From positions 1 to 64,000 of the forward strand of contig CABUIY010000007.1 in NCBI GenBank assembly GCA_902491765.1: a stretch of DNA of 64,000 nt, read 5' to 3'. Every line of letters starts with the position of its first letter. The stretch's first letter is position 1. Position numbers and translations under genes: made by a program. Below are positions 16,146 to 24,250 of the stretch, piece after piece. The DNA comes from an uncultured Collinsella sp. (GTDB taxonomy: Bacteria; Actinomycetota; Coriobacteriia; Coriobacteriales; Coriobacteriaceae). The notes under the pieces were generated by a model. That model ran no database searches, was not told the origin of the DNA, and saw only the letters and a list, made by a program, of their open reading frames with translations.

Positions 16146-18200
16146 TTACATAATGCCGCAGAACGCGAGCAGCATGTCGATGAGCTTGATAAATGCGAAC
16201 GGGGCAACGATGCCGCCCAGACCCCATACGAGCAGGTTGTGGGTCAGCAGCTGTCCGGACGGTACCTCGCGGTACTTAACGCCCTTCAGCGCGGCCGGGA
16301 TCAGCGCGACGATAACGAGCGCGTTATAGATGATGGCCGAAAGAACCGCGGACAGCGGGCTTGCCAGACCGAGGATGTTGAGCGCGCCAAGGCCCGGGTA
16401 GATCGGCGAGAACAGGGCCGGGATGATAGCGAAGTACTTCGCCATGTCGTTGGCGACCGAGAAGGTCGTAAGCGAACCGCGGGTCATGAGCAGCTGCTTG
16501 CCGATACGCACGACCTCGATGAGCTTGGTGGGGCTGGAGTCGAGGTCGACCATGTTGCCGGCCTCCTTGGCAGCCTGGGTGCCCGTGTTCATGGCCACGG
16601 CGACATCCGCCTGCGCCAGCGCCGGCGCGTCGTTGGTGCCGTCGCCGGTCATGGCGACCAGGTGGCCCTCACGCTGGAACTCGCGGATCTTCTCGAGCTT
16701 GCCCTCAGGGGTGGCCTCGGCTAGGAAGTCGTCAACGCCGGCCTCGGCGGCGATTGCCGCGGCGGTGAGCGGGTTGTCGCCCGTCACCATGATGGTCTTG
16801 ATGCCCATCTTGCGCAGGTCGGCGAACTTCTCCTTAACGCCGGACTTGATGATGTCCTTGAGGTACACAACGCCCAGCACGCGGCAGTTCTTGGTCACGA
16901 CCAGCGGGGTGCCGCCGGCCTTGGCGATGCGCTCGACGGCCTCGTCGCACTCCTGGGAGAACACGCCGCCGGCTGCCTCCACATAGGTGCGCACGGAATC
17001 GGCAGCGCCCTTGCGGATCTCATTGCCCTCGTAGTTTACACCGGACATGCGGGTCGCCGCGGTGAAGGGGATGAACTCCATACCCTTATCCTCGAGTGCG
17101 CGGCCGCGCAGACCGAACTGCTCCTTGGCGAGCACGACGATGGAACGGCCTTCGGGGGTCTCGTCGGCCAGCGAGGAAAGCTGGGCGGCATCGGCCAGCT
17201 CCGCGGGATCGATGCCGTCGACCGGGATGAACTCGGCGGCTTGGCGGTTACCCAGGGTGATGGTGCCGGTCTTGTCGAGCATGAGGATGTCGACGTCGCC
17301 GGCGGCCTCGATGGCGCGGCCGGACATGGCCAGCACGTTGGCCTCGTTCAGACGGCTCATGCCGGCGATGCCGATGGCGGAAAGAAGGGCGCCGATGGTA
17401 GTAGGAGCCAGGCACACGAGCAGCGCCACGAGCGTGGTCACGGCCGTGGGGTTGTCCATGTCGTTAAGACCGACCGAGAAGCAGGAGTAACAATACAGGG
17501 CCAGCGTGACCAGGATAAAGACGATGGAGAGGGCCACCAGGAAGATCTCCAGAGCGATCTCGTTAGGGGTCTTCTTGCGCGCGGCACCCTCGACCATCGC
17601 GATCATCTTGTCCAGGAAGCTCTGGCCGGGCTCACTGGAGATCTTGACGATGATCCAGTCGGACAGCACCGTGGTACCGCCGGTAACGGCGGAGCGGTCG
17701 CCGCCGGCCTCGCGGACCACGGGGGCGGACTCGCCGGTGATGGCGGACTCGTCAACGGAAGCAGCGCCCTCGATGACGTCGCCGTCGCCGGGAATCTGCT
17801 CGCCGGCGCGTACGATCACCAGGTCGCCGCGCGTGAGCTCGGTGCCGGGAACGACGGTGAAGTGCTCCTTGTCCTCAACGGACTCGATGCGATGGGCCTC
17901 GACATCCTTCTTGGCCGCACGCAGAGAATCGGCCTGGGCCTTACCGCGGCCCTCGGCAAGCGCCTCGGCGAAGTTCGAGAACAGGTCGGTGAGCCACAGG
18001 ATGACCGCGATGGCGACCACATAGTAAGTGGGCACACCCGCGTCCTGCACACCGAAGATGGAAGCGACGGCCAGGACGGAGGTCATGACGGCGGAAAGCC
18101 ACACCAGGAACATGACCGGGTTTTGAATCTGGACGCGAGGATCCAGCTTGGCAAACGAGTCGCGGACCGCGCGGCCCATCATGTCTTTTTGCATAGTCAT
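16146..18200 (-). CDS. kdpB: KdpB, catalytic P-type ATPase subunit
   Basis: A 684-residue P-type ATPase that powers high-affinity K+ uptake. The phosphorylated Asp lies in MLDKTGTITLGNR. The actuator motif is ITGESAPV, the hinge region is MVTGDNPLTAAAIA, and the Mg-binding motif is MTGDGTNDAPALAQADVAVA. About seven membrane segments. ATG 18200 is preceded by AAAGGAGGG; the frame is open to 18224 but that region overlaps kdpA. It is 16 bases downstream of kdpA and 12 upstream of kdpC. Confidence 0.97.
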   Translation of the reverse strand: MTMQKDMMGRAVRDSFAKLDPRVQIQNPVMFLVWLSAVMTSVLAVASIFGVQDAGVPTYYVVAIAVILWLTDLFSNFAEALAEGRGKAQADSLRAAKKDVEAHRIESVEDKEHFTVVPGTELTRGDLVIVRAGEQIPGDGDVIEGAASVDESAITGESAPVVREAGGDRSAVTGGTTVLSDWIIVKISSEPGQSFLDKMIAMVEGAARKKTPNEIALEIFLVALSIVFILVTLALYCYSCFSVGLNDMDNPTAVTTLVALLVCLAPTTIGALLSAIGIAGMSRLNEANVLAMSGRAIEAAGDVDILMLDKTGTITLGNRQAAEFIPVDGIDPAELADAAQLSSLADETPEGRSIVVLAKEQFGLRGRALEDKGMEFIPFTAATRMSGVNYEGNEIRKGAADSVRTYVEAAGGVFSQECDEAVERIAKAGGTPLVVTKNCRVLGVVYLKDIIKSGVKEKFADLRKMGIKTIMVTGDNPLTAAAIAAEAGVDDFLAEATPEGKLEKIREFQREGHLVAMTGDGTNDAPALAQADVAVAMNTGTQAAKEAGNMVDLDSSPTKLIEVVRIGKQLLMTRGSLTTFSVANDMAKYFAIIPALFSPIYPGLGALNILGLASPLSAVLSAIIYNALVIVALIPAALKGVKYREVPSGQLLTHNLLVWGLGGIVAPFAFIKLIDMLLAFCGIM

Positions 18201-18216
18201 AAATCTGCGCCCTCCT

Positions 18217-20040
18217 TTACGCAATCATCTGGAAGAACTCGGCAACGGGGCCAAGCGCCAGGGCCGGGAAGAAGCTCAGGGCACCGATCAGCAGAACGAT
18301 GAACACGAGCAGGAATACGAACATGCCGTTGGTGGTAGACAGGGTACCGGCGCTCTCGGCGACCTTACCCTTCTTGGCCAGCGAGCCGGCGATAGCCAGC
18401 GTACCGATGATGGGCATGAAGCGGGCGAACAGCATCTCGAGGCCGAGCATGACGTTGATCCAGGGAATGTTGCAGTTCATGCCTGCAAACGCCGAGCCGT
18501 TGTTGCCGCCGCATGAGGTGAAGGCATACAGCACCTCGGAGAAGCCGTGCGCGCCACCATTGTTGAGCTGGTCGGCAAGACCGGGCACCATGCAGGCGAT
18601 GGCCGAGCACACCAGAATGGCAAACGGAGTTGCCAGACACAGGACGACTGCCCAGCGCATCTCGCCCGGCTCGATCTTCTTGCCCAGGAACTCGGGCGTG
18701 CGGCCGACCATGAGGCCGGCGATGAACACCGTGAGGATGGAGAAGCCGATCATGCCGTACAGGCCGCAGCCCACGCCGCCGAAGACGACCTCACCCAGAG
18801 CCATCTGGAGCATCTGGACAAAACCGCCGAGTGGGGTGTAGGAGTCGTGCATGGAGTTAACCGAGCCGTTGGAAGCGGCGGTGGTGTAAGCCGACCACGT
18901 GGAGGAGGTGGCGATACCGAAGCGGCTCTCCTTGCCCTCCATGTTGCCGCCCGCCTGGCCGTCGGTCATCTCGATATTGACCGCTCCGCCATCGGCCAGC
19001 TGCGGGGTGCCCGCATGCTCGTTGACGGCGATGATGCCGGTGAAGATCACCAGCAGGATAAACATGGCGGCAAAGATAGCCTTGCCCTGCTTGGTGTTCT
19101 TGACGCCGATACCGAAGGTGAAGCAGCAGGCGACCGGAATCAGCAGCAAGCTGGTCATCTCGATGATGTTGGTGAAGGCACTGGGGTTCTCATACGGATG
19201 GGCGGAGTTCACGCCGAAGAAGCCGCCGCCGTTGGTGCCGGACTGCTTGATGGCAACCTGAGGAGCCGCGGGACCCTGGGGCAGGAACTGCTCGGTGACC
19301 ACGCGCGCGCCCTCGACAACCTTGCCGTCGACCTTGACCGTGTCGCCCTCGATCTGGGCGCCGTCGATGACGCTCCAGCCGCCGTCTGCATTAGGCTGGA
19401 CAGCGACGGGCTCTACGAGCTCAGCCTTCTGAGCCGGCTGGAAGTTGGAGATGACGCCACCGGCAGCCAGGCAGATGCCGAACACGAGGTTCAGCGGGAT
19501 GAGCACATACAGGACGGTGCGGGTGAGGTCGACCCAGAAGGAACCCAGACCCTGCTCCTTGACCTGACGGAAGCCGCGGATCAGCGCGAACATGACCGCG
19601 ATACCGGTACCAGCGGAAACGAAGTTCTGCACGGTGAGGCCCATGAACTGCACGAAGTAGGACAGGGTGGTCTCACCGGAGTAGGACTGCCAGTTGGTGT
19701 TAGTTATGAAGGAAGCAGCCGTATTGAACGACAGGTCCCATGGCACACCCGGCAGGTGCTGGGGATTGCCTGGCAAGAAGGACTGAAGCGCCTGGAGTGC
19801 CACAAGAGCCACGAGGCCGATCCCCGAAAAGACCAGCACGCTTGCCAGATAGCGCCTACACCCCATCTGCTCTGCCGCGTCGATGCGAAGCAGACGATAG
19901 ACGCCACGCTCCACAGGAGCAATCACAGGCGACAGGAACGTATGCTCACCATCCATGATATGGGCCATGAACCGACCGAGCGGAACGGCCAGGACGACGA
20001 GCACGGCAAAGTACAAGATGTACTGAATCGCAGCGTCCAT
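18217..20040 (-). CDS. kdpA: KdpA, K+-translocating channel-like subunit
   Basis: A 607-residue polytopic membrane protein of the SKT superfamily, longer than the roughly 557 residues of E. coli KdpA. It carries the selectivity-filter regions (NTAASFITNTNWQSYSGE, GTNGGGFFGVNSAHPYENP, FTSCGGNNGSAFAGM), each with the expected Gly-rich loops. An extra extracellular insert lies around residues 205-265 (QKAELVEPVAVQPNADGG onward). The start has GAGGAGTG upstream inside kdpF. It follows kdpF by 3 bases and precedes kdpB by 16. Confidence 0.97.
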   Translation of the reverse strand: MDAAIQYILYFAVLVVLAVPLGRFMAHIMDGEHTFLSPVIAPVERGVYRLLRIDAAEQMGCRRYLASVLVFSGIGLVALVALQALQSFLPGNPQHLPGVPWDLSFNTAASFITNTNWQSYSGETTLSYFVQFMGLTVQNFVSAGTGIAVMFALIRGFRQVKEQGLGSFWVDLTRTVLYVLIPLNLVFGICLAAGGVISNFQPAQKAELVEPVAVQPNADGGWSVIDGAQIEGDTVKVDGKVVEGARVVTEQFLPQGPAAPQVAIKQSGTNGGGFFGVNSAHPYENPSAFTNIIEMTSLLLIPVACCFTFGIGVKNTKQGKAIFAAMFILLVIFTGIIAVNEHAGTPQLADGGAVNIEMTDGQAGGNMEGKESRFGIATSSTWSAYTTAASNGSVNSMHDSYTPLGGFVQMLQMALGEVVFGGVGCGLYGMIGFSILTVFIAGLMVGRTPEFLGKKIEPGEMRWAVVLCLATPFAILVCSAIACMVPGLADQLNNGGAHGFSEVLYAFTSCGGNNGSAFAGMNCNIPWINVMLGLEMLFARFMPIIGTLAIAGSLAKKGKVAESAGTLSTTNGMFVFLLVFIVLLIGALSFFPALALGPVAEFFQMIA

Positions 20041-20043
20041 AGT

Positions 20044-20130
20044 TTACGAATCACTCCTCATCAGAATGTAGATGTAATAGATAAGAAGTCCAATGCAGAC
20101 GACTCCGATGATGGGAATGAGGATGTCCAT
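20044..20130 (-). CDS. kdpF: KdpF, 28-residue membrane subunit
   Basis: A short frame (ATG 20128-20130, stop TAA 20044-20046) encoding a single hydrophobic helix: it starts MDILIPIIGVVC, continues with IGLLIYYIYI and ends RSDS. Length and position immediately before kdpA are those of KdpF, the small lipid-like stabilising subunit. AAAGGGGCGG precedes the ATG. The stop is 3 bases from the kdpA start and the kdpA ribosome binding site lies within kdpF. First gene of the operon. Confidence 0.93.
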   Translation of the reverse strand: MDILIPIIGVVCIGLLIYYIYILMRSDS

Positions 20131-20245
20131 TTACCGCCCCTTTCACACGCGGTCCGATGTCTCGGACGCCTGCCCTCGCAAGCGTCTGGGGACAGTAAAC
20201 GCTTCTAGGGATTAAAGAGGCGTGAGGGCCGGGGCTCACGTCCTT

Positions 20246-20263
20246 AAGATGCCGTAAAGATGC
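20246..20263 (-). promoter_or_regulatory. direct repeats, candidate KdpE operator
   Basis: AAGATGC occurs at 20246-20252 and 20257-20263, an 11-bp period typical of OmpR-family operators. It lies between divergent kdpF and kdpD, upstream of a possible -10 (TTTAAT on the minus strand). KdpE binding is an inference. Confidence 0.4.
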
Positions 20264-20374
20264 AGGTAGAAAGCACTATTGCAGCTGCAGTGCGCCTATA
20301 CTCGACCTCGCGAGCATACAGTGGTGTCTTCACCGCGTATGCACGCATGGACAACGCTTCAGAAAGGCTACGCT

Positions 20375-23110
20375 ATGCAGCGCGACGCATCGGACACTCG
20401 CGTCAATCCAGACCTCATCCTCAAGGCAATTGAGAAAGACGAGGTCGCCGATGACACTCGAACCAGCCGGGGACACCTCAAGATTTTCTTTGGCTACGCT
20501 GCTGGCACAGGCAAAACCTATGCGATGCTTCAAGCCGCCCACGCCGCCAAGCGGCGAGGTGTCGACGTCGTCGCGGGATACATCGAGCCGCACGAACGTC
20601 CGGCAACTGCCCATCTTGCACAAGGGCTTGAGAACGTGCCCTGTAAACTCATCGAGCACAACGGCATTGCGCTCAGCGAGTTCGATCTAGATGCGGCTAT
20701 CGAACGCGCCCCTCAGCTTATCCTTGTCGACGAGCTCGCCCATACGAATGCGCCGGGGTCTCGCCACGACAAACGCTATCAAGACGTCGAGGAACTTCTA
20801 CATGCGGGCATCGACGTCTATACGACCGTGAACGTTCAGCATATCGAGAGCCTAAACGACATGGTTGCATCCATCACCGGCGTTGTCGTGAGCGAACGAA
20901 TCCCCGACCGTATCTTCGATGATGCCGACCAGGTCGAGCTCGTCGACATAGAGCCCGAAGACCTACTTGAGCGCCTTCGCGCCGGCCTCGTCTACCGTCC
21001 CGCACAAGCCGACCGAGCGCAACAGCATTTTTTTACCGTCGAGAACCTCACCGCACTCCGAGAAATCGCGCTGCGCCGCTGCGCCGATCGCACCGGCCAC
21101 CTCACAGACGCCGCACGCGTGCTGGGAAACCGTGACTACTACACCAAGGAGCGTATCTTAGTCTGTGTCTCCCCGGCGCCGACCAATCCCCGCATCGTCC
21201 GCACCGCCGCACGCATGGCGAAAGCGTTTCGCAGCGAGCTCGTCGCCCTGTTCGTAGAGAGCCCGCGCACGCAAGCCATGAGCGATGATGAGCGCGCCAA
21301 GCTTGCAGCCAATGTCGCCCTAGCCGAGCAGCTCGGGGCACATATGGAAACCGTCTATGGCGACGACGTCGCGTTTCAGATCTCCGAGTTCGCGCGCCTG
21401 TCGGGTATTTCGAAAATCGTCATGGGGCGCACGGGCGAGCGCAGCAGCGTCCGTCAGACCCTCTTCGGTCGCAAATCTCTCGTAGAACAGCTCATAACAT
21501 TCGCCCCGAACCTCGACATTTACATCATTCCAGACCAGTCGACTCCGCCCTCCCGGCCCAAAGGACGCCGCCGTGCGCTCGCCCTGCAGCCGCCCAGCAG
21601 CCGAAACGTGCTTCGCACGCTGGCCCTCTCTCTTGTCGCCACGGCGATCGGCACGGCTTTCCGCCATCTGGGATTTGCCGATTCCAGCATCATATCCCTC
21701 TATATCCTCACGGCCCTGCTGACCGCCGTCACCACGACGGGGCGTATCTGCACGTTCGTATCGAGCGTGCTCTCTGTAGTGCTTTACAACTTCTGCTTCG
21801 TCACGCCTCTGTTTTCGCTCGCCAGCTACGACCGAAGCTATCTGGTCACGTTCGGCATCATGTTCGCTACCGCTATGGTCGCCGGCGAGTTAACTGCGCG
21901 CATCGCCGACAACGCCCGTACCTCCGCCGAGAACGCATTCAAAACGCGCGTACTCCTCGAAACGAACCAGCTCTTGCAGCAAGCCCATAGCGCGGAGGAG
22001 TGCGCCCGCGTCGCCATGAACCAACTCATCAAACTGCTAAAACTCGACGTGGTCTTCTACACCGCCGAACACGGCACGCTCGGCAAGGCGCTCTATGAGT
22101 CCGCTGGCACCGAAAACCGATCCGCGTCGCTGCTCACCGACTACGAGCGCGCCGTTGCAACCTGGACCTACACCAACAACAAGCGCGCGGGCGCAAGCAC
22201 GCGGACCCTGCCTGAGGCGCGCTGTCTCTACCTCGCGGTTCGCACCGGCGACAAGGTATTCGGTGTCATCGGCATCGCCCTGGAGGGGCGCGAGATCGAG
22301 GCCTTCGAGCATTCGATCGTCCTATCTATCGTAGGTGAATGCGCCTTGGCGCTCGAAAGCGACCGGGCGGCGCAAGAGCGCGAAGAGGCTGCGGTCTTGG
22401 CGAAAAACGAGCAGCTGCGCGCCAACCTTTTGCGCTCCATCGGCCACGATTTGAGGACACCCCTCACGGCTATATCCGGATCTGCGGCAATCCTTCGAAA
22501 GAGCGACGAGAAGCTCAGCCTCGAACAACGCTGCGATCTTGCCGATGCCATCTACGACGACTCCCTCTGGCTTATCGATACCGTGGAGAACCTCCTCGCC
22601 ATCACACGCGTCGAGGACGGCACCATTCGCCTCAACTTAACATCCGAGCTCATCGACGAGGTCATCGAGGCCGCCCTCAGCCATGTCGCCCAAGCATCGC
22701 ATGGACGCGCCGTCACCATCGAGCACACTGACGACATCCTGCTGGTACGCATCGACGTCCATCTCATCATGCAGGTGCTTACGAATCTCATCATGAACGC
22801 CTTCAAATACACGCCCGAGGACTCGACTGTCACCATTAGCGCACGTCGCGAGGGTGCGTTCGTCGTGGTGGACGTCGCAGACGATGGACCGGGTGTGGCA
22901 GACTGCGACAAGCCTCATATCTTTGAGCGTTTCTTCACCTCAAGCAATACGCGGCCCGTGGATTCGCGTCGAAGCATCGGCCTTGGGCTGTCGCTCTGCC
23001 GCTCCATCGTGGAGGCGCATGGCGGCGTCATCGAAGTTCGCGACAACCACCCCCATGGGGCCGTCTTCCGTTTTACCCTGCCTGCCGAGGAGATCGAGAT
23101 TCATGAATAA
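20375..23110 (+). CDS. kdpD: KdpD, K+-responsive sensor histidine kinase
   Basis: A 911-residue KdpD. It has an N-terminal KdpD domain with Walker A GYAAGTGKT and ERPATAHLAQGLE, a universal-stress-protein-like domain (ERILVCVSPAPTNPRIVRTA; GRTGERSSVRQTLFGRKSLV), four closely spaced membrane segments (about residues 395-495), a GAF-like region, and a kinase core with His691 in SIGHDLRTPLTAISG and ATP-binding boxes (NLIMNAFKYTPEDS, DDGPGVADCDKP, GLGLSLCRSIVEAHGG). It phosphorylates KdpE to induce kdpFABC under K+ limitation. The start at 20375 has AGAAAGG upstream; the open frame from 20279 lacks one. It overlaps kdpE by 8 bases. Confidence 0.96.
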   Translation: MQRDASDTRVNPDLILKAIEKDEVADDTRTSRGHLKIFFGYAAGTGKTYAMLQAAHAAKRRGVDVVAGYIEPHERPATAHLAQGLENVPCKLIEHNGIALSEFDLDAAIERAPQLILVDELAHTNAPGSRHDKRYQDVEELLHAGIDVYTTVNVQHIESLNDMVASITGVVVSERIPDRIFDDADQVELVDIEPEDLLERLRAGLVYRPAQADRAQQHFFTVENLTALREIALRRCADRTGHLTDAARVLGNRDYYTKERILVCVSPAPTNPRIVRTAARMAKAFRSELVALFVESPRTQAMSDDERAKLAANVALAEQLGAHMETVYGDDVAFQISEFARLSGISKIVMGRTGERSSVRQTLFGRKSLVEQLITFAPNLDIYIIPDQSTPPSRPKGRRRALALQPPSSRNVLRTLALSLVATAIGTAFRHLGFADSSIISLYILTALLTAVTTTGRICTFVSSVLSVVLYNFCFVTPLFSLASYDRSYLVTFGIMFATAMVAGELTARIADNARTSAENAFKTRVLLETNQLLQQAHSAEECARVAMNQLIKLLKLDVVFYTAEHGTLGKALYESAGTENRSASLLTDYERAVATWTYTNNKRAGASTRTLPEARCLYLAVRTGDKVFGVIGIALEGREIEAFEHSIVLSIVGECALALESDRAAQEREEAAVLAKNEQLRANLLRSIGHDLRTPLTAISGSAAILRKSDEKLSLEQRCDLADAIYDDSLWLIDTVENLLAITRVEDGTIRLNLTSELIDEVIEAALSHVAQASHGRAVTIEHTDDILLVRIDVHLIMQVLTNLIMNAFKYTPEDSTVTISARREGAFVVVDVADDGPGVADCDKPHIFERFFTSSNTRPVDSRRSIGLGLSLCRSIVEAHGGVIEVRDNHPHGAVFRFTLPAEEIEIHE

Positions 23111-23807
23111 TACCGCTAAGCCACGCATCCTCCTGGTCGAAGATGACCTGACCGTTCAAAACCTCGTTTCGACCGCGCTTGACCTCCACGGCTACGTCGT
23201 GAGCAAGGTATGCAACGGCCAGGCCGCCATCATGGATGCGGTGTCGCACGGCCCCAGCCTCATCATGCTCGACCTCGGCCTTCCCGACATTGACGGTATC
23301 GAGGTCATCACGAAGATCCGAAGCTGGTCGGCAGTCCCCATTATCGTCATTTCGGCGCGCACCGAAGATTCCGACAAGATTGCAGCACTTGACGCAGGGG
23401 CAGACGACTATCTCACCAAGCCCTTTTCTGTGGATGAGTTGCTCGCGCGCGTCCGTGCGAATTTGAGGCGCTCCTCGATGGCGTCGAGCGAGTCGACGGA
23501 AGCGAGCACGTTCGACAACGGTCCGCTGCATATCGACTACGCCGCGGGATACGCGACGAAAGACGGACGCGAGCTCTCGCTCACCCCAACCGAGTACAAA
23601 TTGCTCGTCCTTCTGGCGAAAAACGTCGACAAGGTGCTCACCCACACCTTCATCACCCGCGAGATATGGGGCACGAGCTGGGACAGCGATCTGGCGAGCC
23701 TGCGCGTGTTCATGCGCACCCTGCGCAAGAAGATCGAGGCAGACCCCTCTCACCCCAAGATGATTCAGACGCACATGGGTGTCGGGTACCGCATGCAGCG
23801 TCTCTAG
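23103..23807 (+). CDS. kdpE: KdpE, response regulator
   Basis: A 234-residue OmpR-type regulator. The receiver has the acidic pair in LVEDD, the phospho-acceptor Asp in IMLDLGLPDIDG and the Lys in YLTKPFS. The winged helix ends VFMRTLRKKIEADPSHP and HMGVGYRM. The ATG at 23103 overlaps the kdpD stop by 8 bases, so the pair is translationally coupled. It activates the divergent kdpFABC operon. Confidence 0.96.
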   Translation: MNNTAKPRILLVEDDLTVQNLVSTALDLHGYVVSKVCNGQAAIMDAVSHGPSLIMLDLGLPDIDGIEVITKIRSWSAVPIIVISARTEDSDKIAALDAGADDYLTKPFSVDELLARVRANLRRSSMASSESTEASTFDNGPLHIDYAAGYATKDGRELSLTPTEYKLLVLLAKNVDKVLTHTFITREIWGTSWDSDLASLRVFMRTLRKKIEADPSHPKMIQTHMGVGYRMQRL

Positions 23808-23827
23808 CCCACCCCACAAAAAGTGAA

Positions 23828-23861
23828 AAGCGCCCCGCGAACGGATGCTCGCGAGGCGCTT
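23828..23861 (-). terminator. terminator of the FeoB-associated gene
   Basis: AAGCGCCCCGCGA (23828-23840) pairs with TCGCGAGGCGCTT (23849-23861) with one wobble. On the minus strand it is followed by TTCACTTTTT. It may also stop kdpDE transcription from the other side. Confidence 0.85.
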
Positions 23862-23874
23862 AGATGTCTGGGCC

Positions 23875-24075
23875 TTACTTGATACCGCGACCCAAGTCTT
23901 CGGCGATTTTGTCCACGCCCTTAAGCGCGGCGCAGGTCTTTTTGTTGGAGCAATGCCCCGTGCAAACGCCACCCTGAGCGCAGTCGGCGCAGGCGCCCTT
24001 GCGGTAGATGCGCACGCATACCGCGACAAACGCAACACCGATAACAGCCAGTACAACAATATCGATAGGTGCCAT
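23875..24075 (-). CDS. FeoB-associated Cys-rich membrane protein
   Basis: A 66-residue protein with one N-terminal membrane helix (IVVLAVIGVAFVAVCV) followed by a basic stretch and a cysteine cluster (CADCAQGGVCTGHCSNKKTC, six Cys). This is the typical small protein found next to feoB in Firmicutes and Actinobacteria; its exact role in ferrous iron uptake is unsettled, with metal binding likely. It lies 175 bases downstream of feoB, beyond a terminator at 24193-24221, so it may depend on read-through or its own promoter. Confidence 0.85.
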   Translation of the reverse strand: MAPIDIVVLAVIGVAFVAVCVRIYRKGACADCAQGGVCTGHCSNKKTCAALKGVDKIAEDLGRGIK

Positions 24076-24192
24076 AGCAAGCCTCCTCTAGTTAACCACC
24101 ACTTACTTTACCCCATTCTCCACCTACCAAAAAGGGACAGGTTTATTTTGGTCGGTTTTATCTGCGGAAACGCCACATCTCCCCCACCAAAA

Positions 24193-24221
24193 AGCCCGAG
24201 TGTCGCTGAGACACCCGGGCT
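24193..24221 (-). terminator. terminator of the feo operon
   Basis: AGCCCGAGTGTC (24193-24204) pairs with GACACCCGGGCT (24210-24221). On the minus strand TTTTTGG follows. It lies 30 bases after the feoB stop. Confidence 0.88.
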
Positions 24222-24250
24222 CGTGGAAAGGGGTTAATCCTTATTCGGAC

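Noticed and set aside
18547..20208. 553-residue plus-strand open frame
   Set aside because: Antisense to kdpA. The protein is His/Asp/Glu-rich without domains.
20131..20374. Possible c-di-AMP riboswitch before kdpFABC or kdpD
   Set aside because: The leader is short, and I could not find the expected conserved blocks. OmpR-type direct repeats explain control better.
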